From assembly GCA_014607495.2 (NCBI GenBank), contig CP053148.1, positions 12,896,001 to 12,960,000 on the forward strand: a stretch of 64,000 nt of DNA, read 5' to 3'. The stretch comes from Carposina sasakii. Lineage: Eukaryota; Arthropoda; Insecta; Lepidoptera; Carposinidae. A model generated the notes under the pieces. The model saw only the letters and a program-made list of their open reading frames with translations, was not told where the DNA came from and did not search any database. The translations under genes and the position numbers were made by a program. Of this stretch, positions 31,137 through 43,900 are shown one piece after another; the stretch's first letter is position 1, and each line of letters starts with the position of its first letter.

Positions 31137-34100
31137 TTACAAAGGAAATGGAGACGCATCTAATTCTTTTTTTACAGCCTCAGCCTGCTTTAAAGTAACA
31201 TCCATGGTCAAAGAATTATTTATAACATAGTGAGACCTTGAAGCCTTTTCTTCTTGTTTCATCTGGCAGTGAATTCGTTGCTTCGCATGGAATGTCGTGA
31301 AACTGTTGCGCTTGCACAGTCTTATCACCTGGATACTTGGATCACTGGAAGATAGAAAAGTAGTTAAACTCCTACAAATATGGTCTACTAGTGGTAAGAA
31401 ACAAACTAACTTTAGCATTTATAATTTCTCCCCTATTACATTACAGACATTAACCCTATGCGATAGCACAGGTATTATTGGTTGGGATAACAATAAAAAA
31501 TTTCATGACAATATATAGGTATTAACCATGTCTGACACTAACTTTGATCCTTAAAATCTTGTCTTGAAGGAACCCTTATGCAGGTTTTATTAAGATTTGA
31601 ATTATCAGAGAGCTCAAGACCTAAACAATTCTCCATCATTCACCTTTAAATTAAAGCAGCCTAATAGTGAAGAGAATAGTGCAATACTAACCATGTTACA
31701 GTTATTATTCGGTGCATAAACCTTATCATCATGCCACTCTCAAACAACAGAGGTAGCTCCATCACTACATATCTGTGGCCGAAGAAGAAATATTTTAATG
31801 ACATCTGAATCATCATCTTTTGGATCTGAGGATGTGTGATTCGGTTGAGTTGTCTTCTCTTATCAGAGTCTGCAAACACAATAGCTCCCAGCTTCGCCCG
31901 GTCCACTCGGCCATTTTTTAATAACACTTGATCACCGAAGTATTCTTTGATTTCTTTCCAAGCCTTCTTTCCCGGTTCTACAACTGGAATATAAGCAAGC
32001 ATAATATGATAAATTGTGTTAAATATTATATTTCTATGCTGGGATGGAGTAAAGAAAAACCGGGCAAGTGCGACTCGCGCACTAAGGGTTCCGTACCTCG
32101 AAAGGTAAAAACGGAACCCTTATAAGATCACTTTTTTGTCAGTCCGTCCGTCTGTCTGTCAAGACCCTTTTTCTCAGAAACGCATGGAAGTATCAAGCTG
32201 AAATTTATATCAAATACGTAGGTCTACTGTTCCTAGAAGCTGTGTAAAAATCAAACTTCTAACTCAACGCAATCAAAGGATACAGCCGTTTATGTCGCAA
32301 ATTTTCATATTCATATTCTTTACTGTACACACAGAAAACATAAATGATAATTATTAAGTAGTGGACGCCCGCGACTCCGTCCGCGTGGACTACAGAAAAA
32401 ACAAAATGTCGAAATTATCCGGGATAAAAACATTTTCCCGGGATAAATAGTAGCCTATATGTTAAGTGGGACCTATAAATAAATAAATATTCACACACTA
32501 CACAACACATTAACCTAGTCCCACATTAAGATCCCTAAGGTCTTGTGTCGACTATCACAAAATATTCCTGAAAACTGCATCGAAATCGGTTTAGCCGTTT
32601 CTGAGATTAGCGTGCACAAACGCACAGACTAACAGACAAACCGACACAAATTCCAAAAATCATTGTTTTGGGTACTATTGCGTTGATAAAGGTCTTCTAT
32701 AATATTATTTCTCATTTATCTTCCATGTACAGACAGCGATCTGTTACATTTTTATTATATGTATAGATAGAAGATAACAATATTTAAAAGATAATGTACA
32801 AAGGCGAGCTTATCTCTGATAGAGATTTCATCCAGTTAAACAGTTAACATTTTGTGATTGGTAAATGTGAGGATATCATACATGCACATCCAAATTATAA
32901 AAAAACACAATATAAACAATCAAAAGCAACAATTAAATAGTGTACATACAATAAAACTAAATAAATACATATATACATACATATTTTATAAAATAACACA
33001 AAAAGTTGGATTATACAGCATCATTATTAAGAGATAGGTAGAAGCTTCTCAACTTGTTCCTAAAGGTGCCAATAGATTGTGAGTCTCTTATGGTGTGAGG
33101 CAGTGTATTCCAAAGCATAATGGCATAAACTGTAAATGAGTACCCATAGGCTCCAGAGTTATGACGGGGAGTTCTGAGCAATGAAGCAGTAATAGACCTG
33201 AGGGGTCTGTCTCTAGAGAGCAGGTATTCAAATCGCTCACTTAGGTATTGTGGTGAAGAATTTAATTTAATAATTTTAAAGAGAAGAGTAAGTATATGGG
33301 CATTGCGACGAAGACGGATTGGGAGCCAATCGATCTCTTTTCGAAAATGGTCGTATTTATGTAGTCCGTAAATAAAACGAATATCTAAGTTCTGAAATGT
33401 TCGAGTTTGTTTAAAAGCTCATTGGCGTCGGGGTAGCAAGCATCCGCATAGTCCAGTATTGGAAGAATTAGGGATTGAGCAAGGTTCTTTTTAGTTTTAA
33501 AAGGGAGAAAGTTTTGAAGACACTTAAGTGAGTGAAATGCCCAGTGTACCTTGTTACTGACCTCACTGACATGAGCTGACCATGAGAAATTACAATCAAA
33601 CGTAACTCCCAGGTTTTTTACAGTGTTAGAGAAAGGGATAGTAACTTGATTGTATGTGATTTTGGGCAAGAGCAAATGATTCAGATTAGCAATCAGATTT
33701 TTACTTTAATAGCTTGTGATTTTACAGGGTTAACCAACAAACCAAAGGACTGAGACCAACTAAGAATCCTGAATAAGTCATCATATAAAAGTCCTCTCTC
33801 TCGCTCTCTCTCGCAAGGGAATCAAAACCTACAGGGTACCTCCCGTAAACTCAGAATCTTGAAATATGACACAAAGCATGGTCATATAGCACAGATTAAG
33901 GGAAAATTGCGAAATCCGTATTTTTTTAATTATGACATATAATAAAACAGGTTTGTACCCTCAGTGTGAGAGGCCGACTCGCACTTGGTCAGTTTTTCTT
34001 TATTAAGTTATATGTTGGATATGTCAGTAATCATAACATTCTTTTTTAAAAATTGAAACCCTGGAACACATTACTACATGAATAATAAGATGGACACATT

Positions 34101-34910
34101 GTTAAGATGGACTTTGAACTGAGGCATTAAGTACATTTGTGTATACATGTTATTGCTTATGATTATGACTATCATTGAAAGAAGGGCCTACCACTTCCTC
34201 ACCTTGAAAAGAATTACTGAATTATTGCTAACAAAGTACTAATATTAATGCACTAGGTGCAAATGGAAAGTATATGAATGAGGCCTACTTGGAGAAAATT
34301 GGGAAAAATTTAAATTTAATTTATATGGTGTCTGTTAGGGAATAATATGGTGCGGTGCCCAAAAGAAAGTTTATATAAAAGTAGGTAAGAACTTCTTGTC
34401 CAGGGAAAAGAGGGTGAAACTAGACTAAATATAAAGTTTCTGTTTAAATCAGAAGAAGCAAGACAACATGTGGGCTAATTTGTAATAAAATTTAAACATA
34501 GATTTACTGCAGGCTGGCCTTGATGACAATTTCTTTGTACTGGCATGAGCTGCAGTAATTGCAAGCTACACTACACTTGTAGTTACAATCACAGGAATGT
34601 TTATTCAATATTTAGTAGATGTGGAAGAAAACACAATAAATCATCTCTAATCCATCACTAGCCATCACTAATCCATCCAGAAGAGGATACATACTTTACC
34701 TTACCTAAGATTGACCAGTGTCAATAACTTTTGTTGATGCAATTTTCTGATGTTATTTTTATTGCAGGAATCAGATAAGTTATTTATAAAATACAAACCC
34801 AGTCGTGCAACTTCATCTGCATCTATTACTGCTACTCCTTTGTTTTTAAATATCTCTAGAACTGTGCTTTTGCCAGTGCCCAAACCACCTGTTAGAGCCA
34901 CAATAAACAT
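31137..34910 (-). CDS. DCAKD: Dephospho-CoA kinase (CoaE/DCAKD family), 3 exons, 203 aa
   Basis: Exons are 34910-34799, 31983-31692 and 31344-31137. The phases (1, 2) join to 203 codons plus stop. The protein begins with a P-loop, GGLGTGKST at residues 8-16, for ATP binding, followed by VIDADEVAR, the CoA-pocket region with [15 protein letters not shown], and [12 protein letters not shown]. The last exon gives [15 protein letters not shown] and the helical C-terminus. The family phosphorylates the 3'-hydroxyl of dephospho-CoA, the last step of CoA synthesis. The eukaryotic single-domain form is called DCAKD. The last acceptor was chosen because it restores the family's CDxxxQ motif; the upstream frame is open but unlike the family. 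Intron 1 (2.8 kb) is filled with nested transposons. The length is slightly shorter than vertebrate relatives. Confidence 0.9.
32300..33780 (-). mobile_element. Jockey-like LINE 3' fragment (ORF2 C-terminus)
   Basis: Minus-strand frames read [40 protein letters not shown], then after one frameshift near 33385 [19 protein letters not shown] and [20 protein letters not shown], and stop near 33022. These are typical of the region after the reverse transcriptase in jockey-clade LINEs. The 3' end carries the AATAAAGAATATGAAT-like tail. It is 5'-truncated and inactive, and its 3' UTR is split by the element at 32358-32767. Confidence 0.8.
32358..32767 (-). mobile_element. Helitron-like element (410 bp) inside the LINE 3' UTR
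   Basis: On the minus strand it begins TCTATACATATAATAAAAAT after an A and ends GCGGGCGTCCACTAC before a T. The final CTAC replaces the CTAG of its relatives. The interior shares AAATTATCCGGGATAAAAAC-type blocks with the other copies. Confidence 0.65.
33797..33825. repeat. (CT)n-rich microsatellite
   Basis: The run CTCTCTCTCGCTCTCTCTCG marks the far edge of the LINE insertion. Confidence 0.7.
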
Positions 34911-35344
34911 CTTGAACTGTAGGTTATTTCCAAAAAAATCCTCTCCGCTGCTGTTATGTTTCCCCAGCGGAAAACTGAAATAGTGAAAACTTGGTCAACA
35001 TGGTAATAATAAAGGTACACGAATTTTAATATAATCACTCACAAGTAGTAGGTAGACGCAGATAAACAACAATAAAATAAAAATTGTTATAAGCTAGCTG
35101 GTATATTATGTAGGTACCTTTATTAATATTGTCATTTAAAACCTAGCTGCCTAGAATGTAGGACTATAAACCTAATTATGGCTAGTATAGTATAGTATCC
35201 TATAACTGGAGAAATTCCACAAAACTTCTGTTTGTTTACAGATATTTAGTTTTTTATTTTTTTTGTTTTTGAGGTTATTTTTAGGTCGTTTCTAAATCCA
35301 CTGGAAATTAGAACGATTCGGCGGGAAAAGCTGGAAGAGAGCGG

Positions 35345-35537
35345 CCCCCTTATTTACCTAACTAGCAAAAGCAAAGCGATAGCGAAAATTATACAAAAAT
35401 CGCTTATTGCTGGTCAAATTCGTATTACGTAAAATGAATTTCAAAGGAACTTTGACATTTCAAGGCGAATATTGTACAATTTTCGCTATTGCTTTGTTTC
35501 GGCTTTACTACCTATTGCAAATTAGGTAATCAGGGGG
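35345..35537. repeat. MITE, 'CCCCCTTATTACC' family, copy 4 (best preserved)
   Basis: CCCCCTTATTTACCTAACTAGC and the inverse GCAAATTAGGTAATCAGGGGG flank AAAGCGATAGCGAAAATTAT and its inverse. It lies between the dephospho-CoA kinase and THAP-like loci. Confidence 0.8.
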
Positions 35538-36199
35538 CAGGTGCAATTTTCTAGTGACAATCAAAATTTATTTGTAAATGACTTGCATGTGTCCGTAAAG
35601 TATGTTTTCTGGTAGATTAGTTATATTTTGTTTACTTGTAATGTGAATCTACAGCATGTGCATGGTTTTATATGCAGGTAAGCTGAGTAAAACTTTAGTC
35701 GGAAAACGATCTCTTCATGGGCTTGTGTAAGTTATTTCTGCTTTTCTGTAAATATATGGTTTCTGCAATTATTTTTGATTTTCAATAATTTTACACTCGT
35801 TCTTTAGGATTTTCCTGACGTTTCCATTCAAAGAATATACTACTCTCTTTTCCATTCGTCATAATTATCATCCATCATAAATTCAGAATTCAATTTACTA
35901 AAGACAATGGCTGTATGGGCTTAGTTCCCCTTGCCTTTCCATCGGGATAAATTAAAAAAAAACTAACAGATGTAGTGCCCATGGAGATACCAAATCCCTG
36001 GTAGTGCCAGCGTGCCCCTTTTAGATAGCAATAGTTTTGACAGAGGTGTTTCCATACTATGAGTAAAATACCCTTTAAAGTATTAAATTATTGGATGGAA
36101 TGTAATATTCACAACAGATATTGCAATGAGAATGTAGGTAAATAAATTAAACACAATAAAGAAACTTTATTTGTAAACTGTATACAATAAAGCATAATA

Positions 36200-36814
36200 A
36201 TAACAACATAACACAAAATATAACTGAAATGGAATTTGAATATATACCAATAGATGTATTAGTGGCTGTTCTAAAAAAAAGATGTCGTTTAGCGGTACGA
36301 ATTATCGACGTGTGGTTTGTGCCTTCTGATGTTAAAGGAAGTATCTGTAAATAAGAAAAGTTAAATGAGTGCTGGAACAGGAATGTAAAAACTGTAAATA
36401 ATAAATAAAAGTTCTAAGTTTAACTGTTTTTCTGAAATTGTCAATCTGGCGTGTTTGCTTATTTACAAGTAACCACAACAATAGGTCGATTAATTGTAGC
36501 TCTAGCCTCTGATAATTGGAGTTTACAATAAAACATGTTATAAAATTATTAAATAAAACATGTATTAACAGATTTTTTAAAAATAATTAACATAATTAAC
36601 TAAGACACACCTATGATGCCTATTGTAAGCAACAATAAAATACTTACATTAACAAATTTTACTGGAAATGCATCTACAACGAGCTTTTTGAATTTATTTA
36701 TTTTTATTATTTGTGTATCGTCAAAATGGATAGAGCAGATTCTAGAATGATTTGTGCTTAAAAATTTCTTTGGTATTTATCCACTCGTTTCTTACTATCG
36801 GATCTAAAGGAAAC
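36200..36814 (-). pseudogene. THAP-like zinc-finger exon(s) with a one-base frameshift
   Basis: An exon from acceptor TTTTTCAG (start 36814) to donor GTAAGT (end 36648) reads FPLDPIVRNEWINTKEIFKH and KSF, then, one base out of frame, ICSIHFDDTQIIKINKFKKL and VVDAFPVKF. FPxDPxxRxxW, ICSxHF and AxPxxF are landmarks of the THAP C2CH DNA-binding domain. A single extra T in TTCTAGAATC creates the break and a TAG. A second exon (from about 36344) stays open in matching phase to about 36170 and ends near AATAAAG. The N-terminal CxxxC exon was not found. It could be a broken host gene, a P-element-like relic or a sequencing error in a live gene. Confidence 0.45.
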
Positions 36815-37922
36815 CTGAAAAAGAATAATTTTGTTTATTGTCTTATTAGTTATTACTGTTTTTTATTATTATTTTTTTGTCTTATTAGTTATTACGACTT
36901 TGCAGTAATTTATCTTAATTTCCTACTATAAATATGTAAAACTTCTACACTGAACGCGCTCTCCATTACGTGCAGAAACATGCCAGATATTTCCCTGAAA
37001 AATATAGGAACTTTTGTCCTAGCTTTGTCGTAGCTGGCCACCCTGACTTTTAGATTGGATGTAAATCTTGGTGTAAATAGCCATTTCCCTCTTTCTACGC
37101 CTTTTCCAAGCCTTTTCCCCTTAAATTATTTACACCTTTTCCCTTACTTTTCCTTATTTTTTGTTTTTAACTTGTTTGACCTAATGAAAAGCAAAGATCT
37201 GACAAACATACCTTATTATTTTCGTATATTTCTGTGATATTTATTAAGGAATACACCAAACTAATAATAATATTTATGAAAATAGTACATACATCATTTA
37301 CACAAAATATGAGTCATTACCAAATTTTTATTGAAATTAAATAGTATCTGTCATTCATCGGGTTCTACCAACTGCGTAAAACGTAATGTTATTTAATATG
37401 TTAGTCCTCCACCACTGGTTAAGCTTTGACTAATATTGGCAACTTTTTTGTTTGTTATTGCAAACTGCACACGATGCCAACGTGTTAGACAAGGATAAAC
37501 GATTTAAAAAATGAAAAAGGTGAATACGGAGAAAAAATACCACGGCTTGGTTGGTGTCAGTTTGATCCGTCATTCATTATTTGATTTATTTTCGTCATTT
37601 CATTTTGTGAAGTTTTAAATCTATTATTTGCGTTCGGGACATACAAAATTCTTCGTATCCTTGAACTTATTAATACACATTTGAGTTTTAATATTTGTTT
37701 TACAGTAATAAATTTAATGACTTGTTATTTTTGTGAAACGGTTGATTTCCTTTGTTGTATCAATTTCTTTACTTTGTTCGACTACGATCATTCAATTCGT
37801 GATAAAGCAATACTTCGCATTTCTGGGACAGATTCAAGAATGCGTAGATAGTAAATGGCCTTTACTAGACGTAATTAGGCGTAGACAACGGTTTAGTATA
37901 ATACTGAAGATCTTGAGAAGAA
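36815..37922. other. Intergenic, ATG9 upstream region and 5' UTR
   Basis: Nothing coding was recognised. The direct repeat GTCTTATTAGTTATTAC occurs at about 36840 and 36880. The ATG9 promoter and 5' UTR must lie toward 37500-37922, but no TATA box was convincing. Confidence 0.4.
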
Positions 37923-40900
37923 ATGGCACATTTTGCTCGACGCGATGTGACATACAGTTCTCTGAACAACGAATTGACCCCTCCGTTGTCGCATCTAGTG
38001 GATGAAACACCAGCAGCCCCTACGATCATCACCCTCGAACGAGAACACGAAGAAGGTACTAATGTTATTATCCACAAAGTGCCCAAAACAAGAGGTAACT
38101 ACATCATATTTGTTTACCATGTCTTTGTTGTTCTAGATCTTATCTTAATAATCACTATTAATTAAAATTTAAAATATACAAAGACGCATGGTATATTTTG
38201 ATGTGTTTTGGTTCACTGAATTTTTCTCCTCTGTCTTTTTGTTTTAATTTTCTATTATTAATAATAACTATTTAGCTATATTAGTTTATTTCTATTTAGT
38301 TTTTAAATCTGTAGGTATCTAATTAGATGAGTAACATAAAGTGTAACAGAACTACAAATTCAAACAATTTGTAATTCTGTTTATTTTGATGGTTAAAAAA
38401 ATTAAAATTTGTTTTTTTTTGACAGACCATCATATTCAAATATTTTTAACTATCTGCTGAAGTCTAGGTCTATGTCCCAGATCATATTATATTACTATGC
38501 AGATTCTGCAAAATTAGATACATAACATACATATTATGTTCAAAGTATATTTGTATAAACTGTTATCATCAGTATCTATAGAATAGGTGACTAAAAGACA
38601 ACACATATTCCTTTCAAGGATGCAAAAATTGCATACAAATATTTCTTAGGGAGTGTAGGCAGGAGAAAATATTGAAGAGTTCTAAAGTTCACACTGACGG
38701 AGTCATGGGTAGCTGCTTGTAGATAATTTTGTTTGTTAAACACTCATGGATCTAAAATGGATCATCATTCAAATAATAACAATGATTAAAATTTGGTATC
38801 AAGCTATAAAAACTTAAAATTAGTTTGTTTTCAACCAAATACACATAGTTCTTTAATTAAATAAATCTCACAACTAACTTATTTGTAGCATTTTCTTGGC
38901 ATAACTTTATACCACATTTATAAGTACCAAGGTTGAGCTATTGCTGTTTATGATTATTAAGGGTATTTTTATCTTAGGTATCTTCTGCATCTAACTAAAT
39001 TATATTTTTTGGTTATTTATATTGAATAACTTTTTATATGCTTTATGTTGTATTGTAACATTTATATTTTCTGTAATTTTAGGAGGATGGACTCACATAG
39101 ACAACCTGGACTCCTTTTTCACAAGAATGTACCAGTATTATTTGAAAGGAGGATTTTACCCGATGATAATCTCGGATCTCTTCTCATTACTCCAATTTAT
39201 GTTCATAGTTTGGTTCTCAACATTCTTAGTACATTGCATCAATTATCCAAAATTATTTAGAAATGATCCAGGTGCAAACAGAACTGAGAAACTTAGCTTA
39301 CATGATGTTATATACCCAACAGCGCAATGTATAGAACGAATTTCATGGAAATGGTGAGTAAACTTTTTATATAACATTATACAGACTTATGTTAGGGCTA
39401 TATTATAGACCTTTTATTGACATACTTAAGAAGAACTTAACTAAGTGGTTATTTAGAAATCCCTGAACTGTTATAGAAAATAGGTAGGTACATACCTGTA
39501 ATGACAAAGAAGCTGAATTTGTTTAGGTTTGGTATTATGGGTGGATAGTAATCTAGCTTTGGATTGGAACCCAGAGAAGACAAAAATTTATGTTACTAAA
39601 TACTGGATTTACATTACTGGAGTAACATTTTGTGGAACTTTTAGAAAAATCTTAGAAACTTTTTTGCACTCAGCAGTACCTAGGTACATTATATTATCAT
39701 AATGGGTACTGGAAGACACTTTGTCAGACACCTATTCCTATTTTTGTCTTAGTAATTTTTTTCTAAAGGTCTTTTTGTTGATTTCTATGGAAGCAGATAT
39801 TAATGCACATTTTTGCACAGCATGCACCTTTGTACTGGGTCTTATTGTATAGGCAGGTAGGTATATTTTCTTGTGCTCTGGTAATAGTTTGCAACAACAT
39901 GCGTTTTTTGTATTACAGTTGTTAGGAATAATCTATTGTGTAAGGTAAGGGCAATATTTCCTAAAGTAGGTACCTGACTTTGAAAAATTAAATATTTTTG
40001 AGTGCAAATAAAGTTTCAGTTAATTTAATGGGTATGCAGTGTTCTTTTTATCACAATGTTGTATAAAGTTAGTTTTATATAAGTACAATTAAAATGATGA
40101 ATTAACATGAAAATAATGTAGGTAGGTCTTTATTAGAAAGAAAGAAAGAAAGAAAGAAATTATTTATTCAGCATTCAAAAATGTTTCACAATACAGCCAA
40201 ACAGAAAAACATAATTATGCTGAAATGGACCCAGCTCAGCATACAGCTGCAGACCAAAACAGATGGCCTGCAGCGCTGGTTTTCAGCTGGACCCGTATAT
40301 TAGTGTTCCAGAATACACTATAAAATATAAATCAAATTTTCAATATGGTAACTACATAAATGCACAAGCTATTTATACAATTAACCTGTTGGTTAATTGG
40401 GTAAATTATAAAATCAAAACATATCTTTACATTTATTTATAATGTAAGTATATAAATATAGATAGATAAAATACAATACAATAATATTAAACAGGCCTTT
40501 ATTTTTTTAGTTAGGTAGGTAACACTGTAGGTAACCATTGCTGATGACAGATTGTTGGTATGATTCTTACTAAAGTAAAGATTATTTATCTGCAATTAGA
40601 TGTTAGTTTACTATTTATATAATTTGTACCTGGATAATAATTGCACAGTTATCTAGATTTAGCATTATAGACTAGGAGGTAGCTGCGCTTTGGGTAACAA
40701 TCAGAGGAAGGCTGATTTAATAATACTACAAATCATAGACGTTGGGCTGACCATATATAGGCAGACCATCATAATTCTGTTCAGAAAAGGTTAACACCTA
40801 CCAAATATTACTTCACCTTTGCTGTAAATTGTTACCAAAAGTGCTGCTATCTGCTAGTCTATTATTTATATCATAAATTGTATTTATACAGTGAGTGATC

Positions 40901-43900
40901 TATATATATATATATATATGTTTTAATTTTAGGTGGTGCATCGTCACACTATGCATAATAATTTGGTTGATGAGATTATTCATATCATTTTACAATTTGT
41001 ATTATGCTTATGATACCAAAAAGTTCTACAATAATGCTTTGAGAATAAAAGAGGTTAGTGTTAATAATGTGTTTTCGCCAACAATTTCAACCGTTAAGTC
41101 CACTTTTGAGCATAGGCCTCACCTAACAACCTCCACTATGTCCTGTTGTGAACAGCCTGCATCCAGCAGATACCTGCCGTCCCTGACTACGGGTACGGGT
41201 GGCATAGCCGCGCTGCGCTTGCCTGGATGAGGTTAGTCCACTTTGATCATATGATCCGTTGCAAGTGGACTCTGATCATGCTTTTGGGTACACTCTGATC
41301 ATGATATCAGTTTCGCATCAAATTCATCATCATCATCAGCCTGCTGGACGTAGGCCTCCCCTGGGACACGCCACAAGACTGCCATGGGGGGTATTTGCCC
41401 ATTGTCACCACGCTGGGCAGGCGGGTTGGTGACCGCAGTTTGTATTTTGGACTGTTGTCAACACGGGAGGCGCTGCTGCCCACCTCCCGGAAACCCTTAA
41501 TCGCCTCGTACGATACCCACGGGCAGACATGGGGCGGTACGAATTCTACTCTGCCGGCACCACGCGGCCACGCGTGATCCGATTCCACCGAGACAACGTA
41601 TATAATAATTTCCACTCTGATCTCATTAACTTCAAAGTGCTATAGAAAATAAGAATTTTTTGGAAATTATTTTCACCAGAAAATCTATAAGCGATTTTAC
41701 TGACATTTTCTACTTATTGTTTGGACGAAATAAAATGAAATATCTTATTTTTTTGCAACCTTTGAAGTTATTGTTATTGTGATCATTCATCGTAATGGGA
41801 TCACGCGATCGGATTCTACTTTTCATTCGTTTGATTTGAGGCGAAACTGATATCGTGATCAGAGTGTACCCTAAAATGTGAGCAGTTTCCACTCGCAGCG
41901 GATCATATGATCCAAGTGGACTAACCCCCTGTATGCGGTAGCTAACGAACTTTACGGCTCCATCGGCCATCGGTCTTTCGAGCTATGTGCCACTTTCTAC
42001 TGCCACATAAGCTCAGGGCCGGATTTAGGGGAGGGCAACCGGGGCGAAATGGAGATTTCGGGCAAGGGGGCCTCCCGCTCCTTTGTTGCCCCGAGGCCTC
42101 CGGATCTCTAAATCCGGCCCTGCATAAGCTTGTCGGGCTAAACTTCGTGATTCGATCGCGCAGAGATACCTTGAGCGTAGCCCTCTATTGCTATTAGTTT
42201 TTATAATATGTACACTCTGGAACTTTCGCCGAAAAACTAATAATAATGTTTTTAGTGTGACTTGGCCTGGGTGAGCTGGGTCACCATACAGGACCGAGTG
42301 AGGGAGGCCCAGGCCGAACACCACATGTGCGTCCACAAGCAAGATATCAACGAACTGGATATATACCACAGGATACTTAGGTAACTACTCATTTATTGGT
42401 AGATGAGTATGGTAAATGTGGCTATATCTCATTCGTAATCCTGTAGTTGTGGCTACCCCAGTTTTAGAAACAGATTTGCGTATAATGTAAGTATATGTTT
42501 GTTGGACCCGAAAATTGAACATAAGGGTGTAGGTCAAAAAGCGAATTTTACAGATAAGTACCAGGGTCATTGTCAAATTTTGAGCAGGTAGCTAAGAATT
42601 TATAAGGTCCTGAAATTTAAGTGTTTATAATGTTTTGGAATCTGTAGTAACTACTTAAATATGATATAAACAATATAAGCTTGACGTATTACTAGTGGTT
42701 TTTCTTTAATTCTCACAATTTATAGCTAGGAGTATGCAAAATGTACAACTCTGTAACCGTCTCAGGTGTCTATACTGAAATACCAATGATGACCATTCTG
42801 TTACTGATAAAATTGGTATGAGTATATTTTACATGATTAAACTATCTTCAGTACTTAGATCATTCCAATAATCAGTTTTATTTTGACACAATTAAATAAT
42901 GATCACAATTTAAAACATCCAAATATTTTCTTCTGGAGACAAGTTTACCTGATCAAAATTTGACAATGACCCATCTACATTTCTTTTTTTAAAAAAGTTC
43001 GTGACTGTTTCGAAGAACTATGGTGAACGACTAAAATAGCAAGAAATTGAGAGCTAAGAAAGACCTTTAGTGAGCAGTGGGTATTTAATGACTACATTAT
43101 TTCCTTTTATTTCAGATTCGATAACTACCTCGTGGCGATGGTAAACAAAAACCTATTGCCGTTACAAATTCACGTGCCTTGTGTTGGTGACTTTCATTAC
43201 TTGTCCAGGGGACTCAAGTGGAACCTGGAATTTCTTTTATTTTGTACGTGTACGTATTTATATATTGCCATAAGGATTTTTAAATCCGGCACTAAGTTAG
43301 GTATACAAATTAATGGTTAATCTATTTCGCCACAGGCGATATGTATAAAATTCTTCAGCTATTGACGGATTGAATGACTGACAGACAAAATAATTATCCG
43401 AAAGGTAGGTAGTTTGCTTGAGGAATGTAATGAAGGATTAAGGAGTACGAAAGGATTTCCTTCAGTAACTGGAATATTTAAGTTGTAAGCGTCCGCTAGT
43501 TTTGGATAAATAACATTATCGAAATGCCATTATTATTAATGCCCGTTTTATTACTTTATAAAATGTACATATAATTGTTCGCGATGGCTTTTTTGTACTT
43601 AAAGTTTTCTCATACTTTAATAGCTAGTCCATGGAGTCCGTGGGAGAACTGCTGGCAGCTTCGCGAATGCTACAAGGACCACTCAAAGCGCATGCTACTG
43701 GCGCGCCAGTTGTACAGGCAAGTCGTCTGCCTGGCGCTAGTCAACTTGCTACTGGCGCCGCTGATTCAGGGCTGGCAGATATTGTACTTCTTCTTCAATT
43801 ATGCTGAGGTAAGTGGGATATTTATTGCTAATGTAACGTAACGTATAAATCGCCTCGCGAACTTATTATTCAAAGAATTATTGTCTGCCGCGCCATATGT

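Larger units (their letters stand above)
32054..34007. repeat. Large TIR element (GGCAAGTGCGACTCG ends) split by LINE and Helitron-like insertions
   Basis: AGAAAAACCGGGCAAGTGCG at the left is mirrored by ACTCGCACTTGGTCAGTTTT at the right. Internal landmarks (GGGTTCCGTACC, CCGTCCGTCTGTCTGTC, AGGGTACCTCCCGTAAAC) are those of a common lepidopteran repeat. A LINE fragment (about 32300-33780) interrupts it. The whole lies in dephospho-CoA kinase intron 1. Confidence 0.65.
41085..42200 (-). mobile_element. RTE LINE 3' relic interrupted by two DNA elements (ATG9 intron 3)
   Basis: AAGTCCACTTTTGAGCATAG, CAGCCTGCATCCAGC and GCTGCGCTTGCC (41090-41222), CTCCATCGGCCATCGGTC (41960) and GATTCGATCGCGCAGAGATA (42150) follow the same order as the RTE copy at 50361-52709. 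The copy is broken by a TIR element (41231-41926) and a hAT MITE (42014-42122). No frame is usable. Confidence 0.75.

Noticed and set aside
31345..31418. Extending dephospho-CoA kinase exon 3 upstream, where the frame is open
   Set aside because: The internal acceptor CTATCTTCCAG restores the family's CDxxxQ motif and phase. The extension does not resemble the family.
41307..41615. 102-codon minus-strand frame in ATG9 intron 3
   Set aside because: It lies wholly within a SINE and its flanks.
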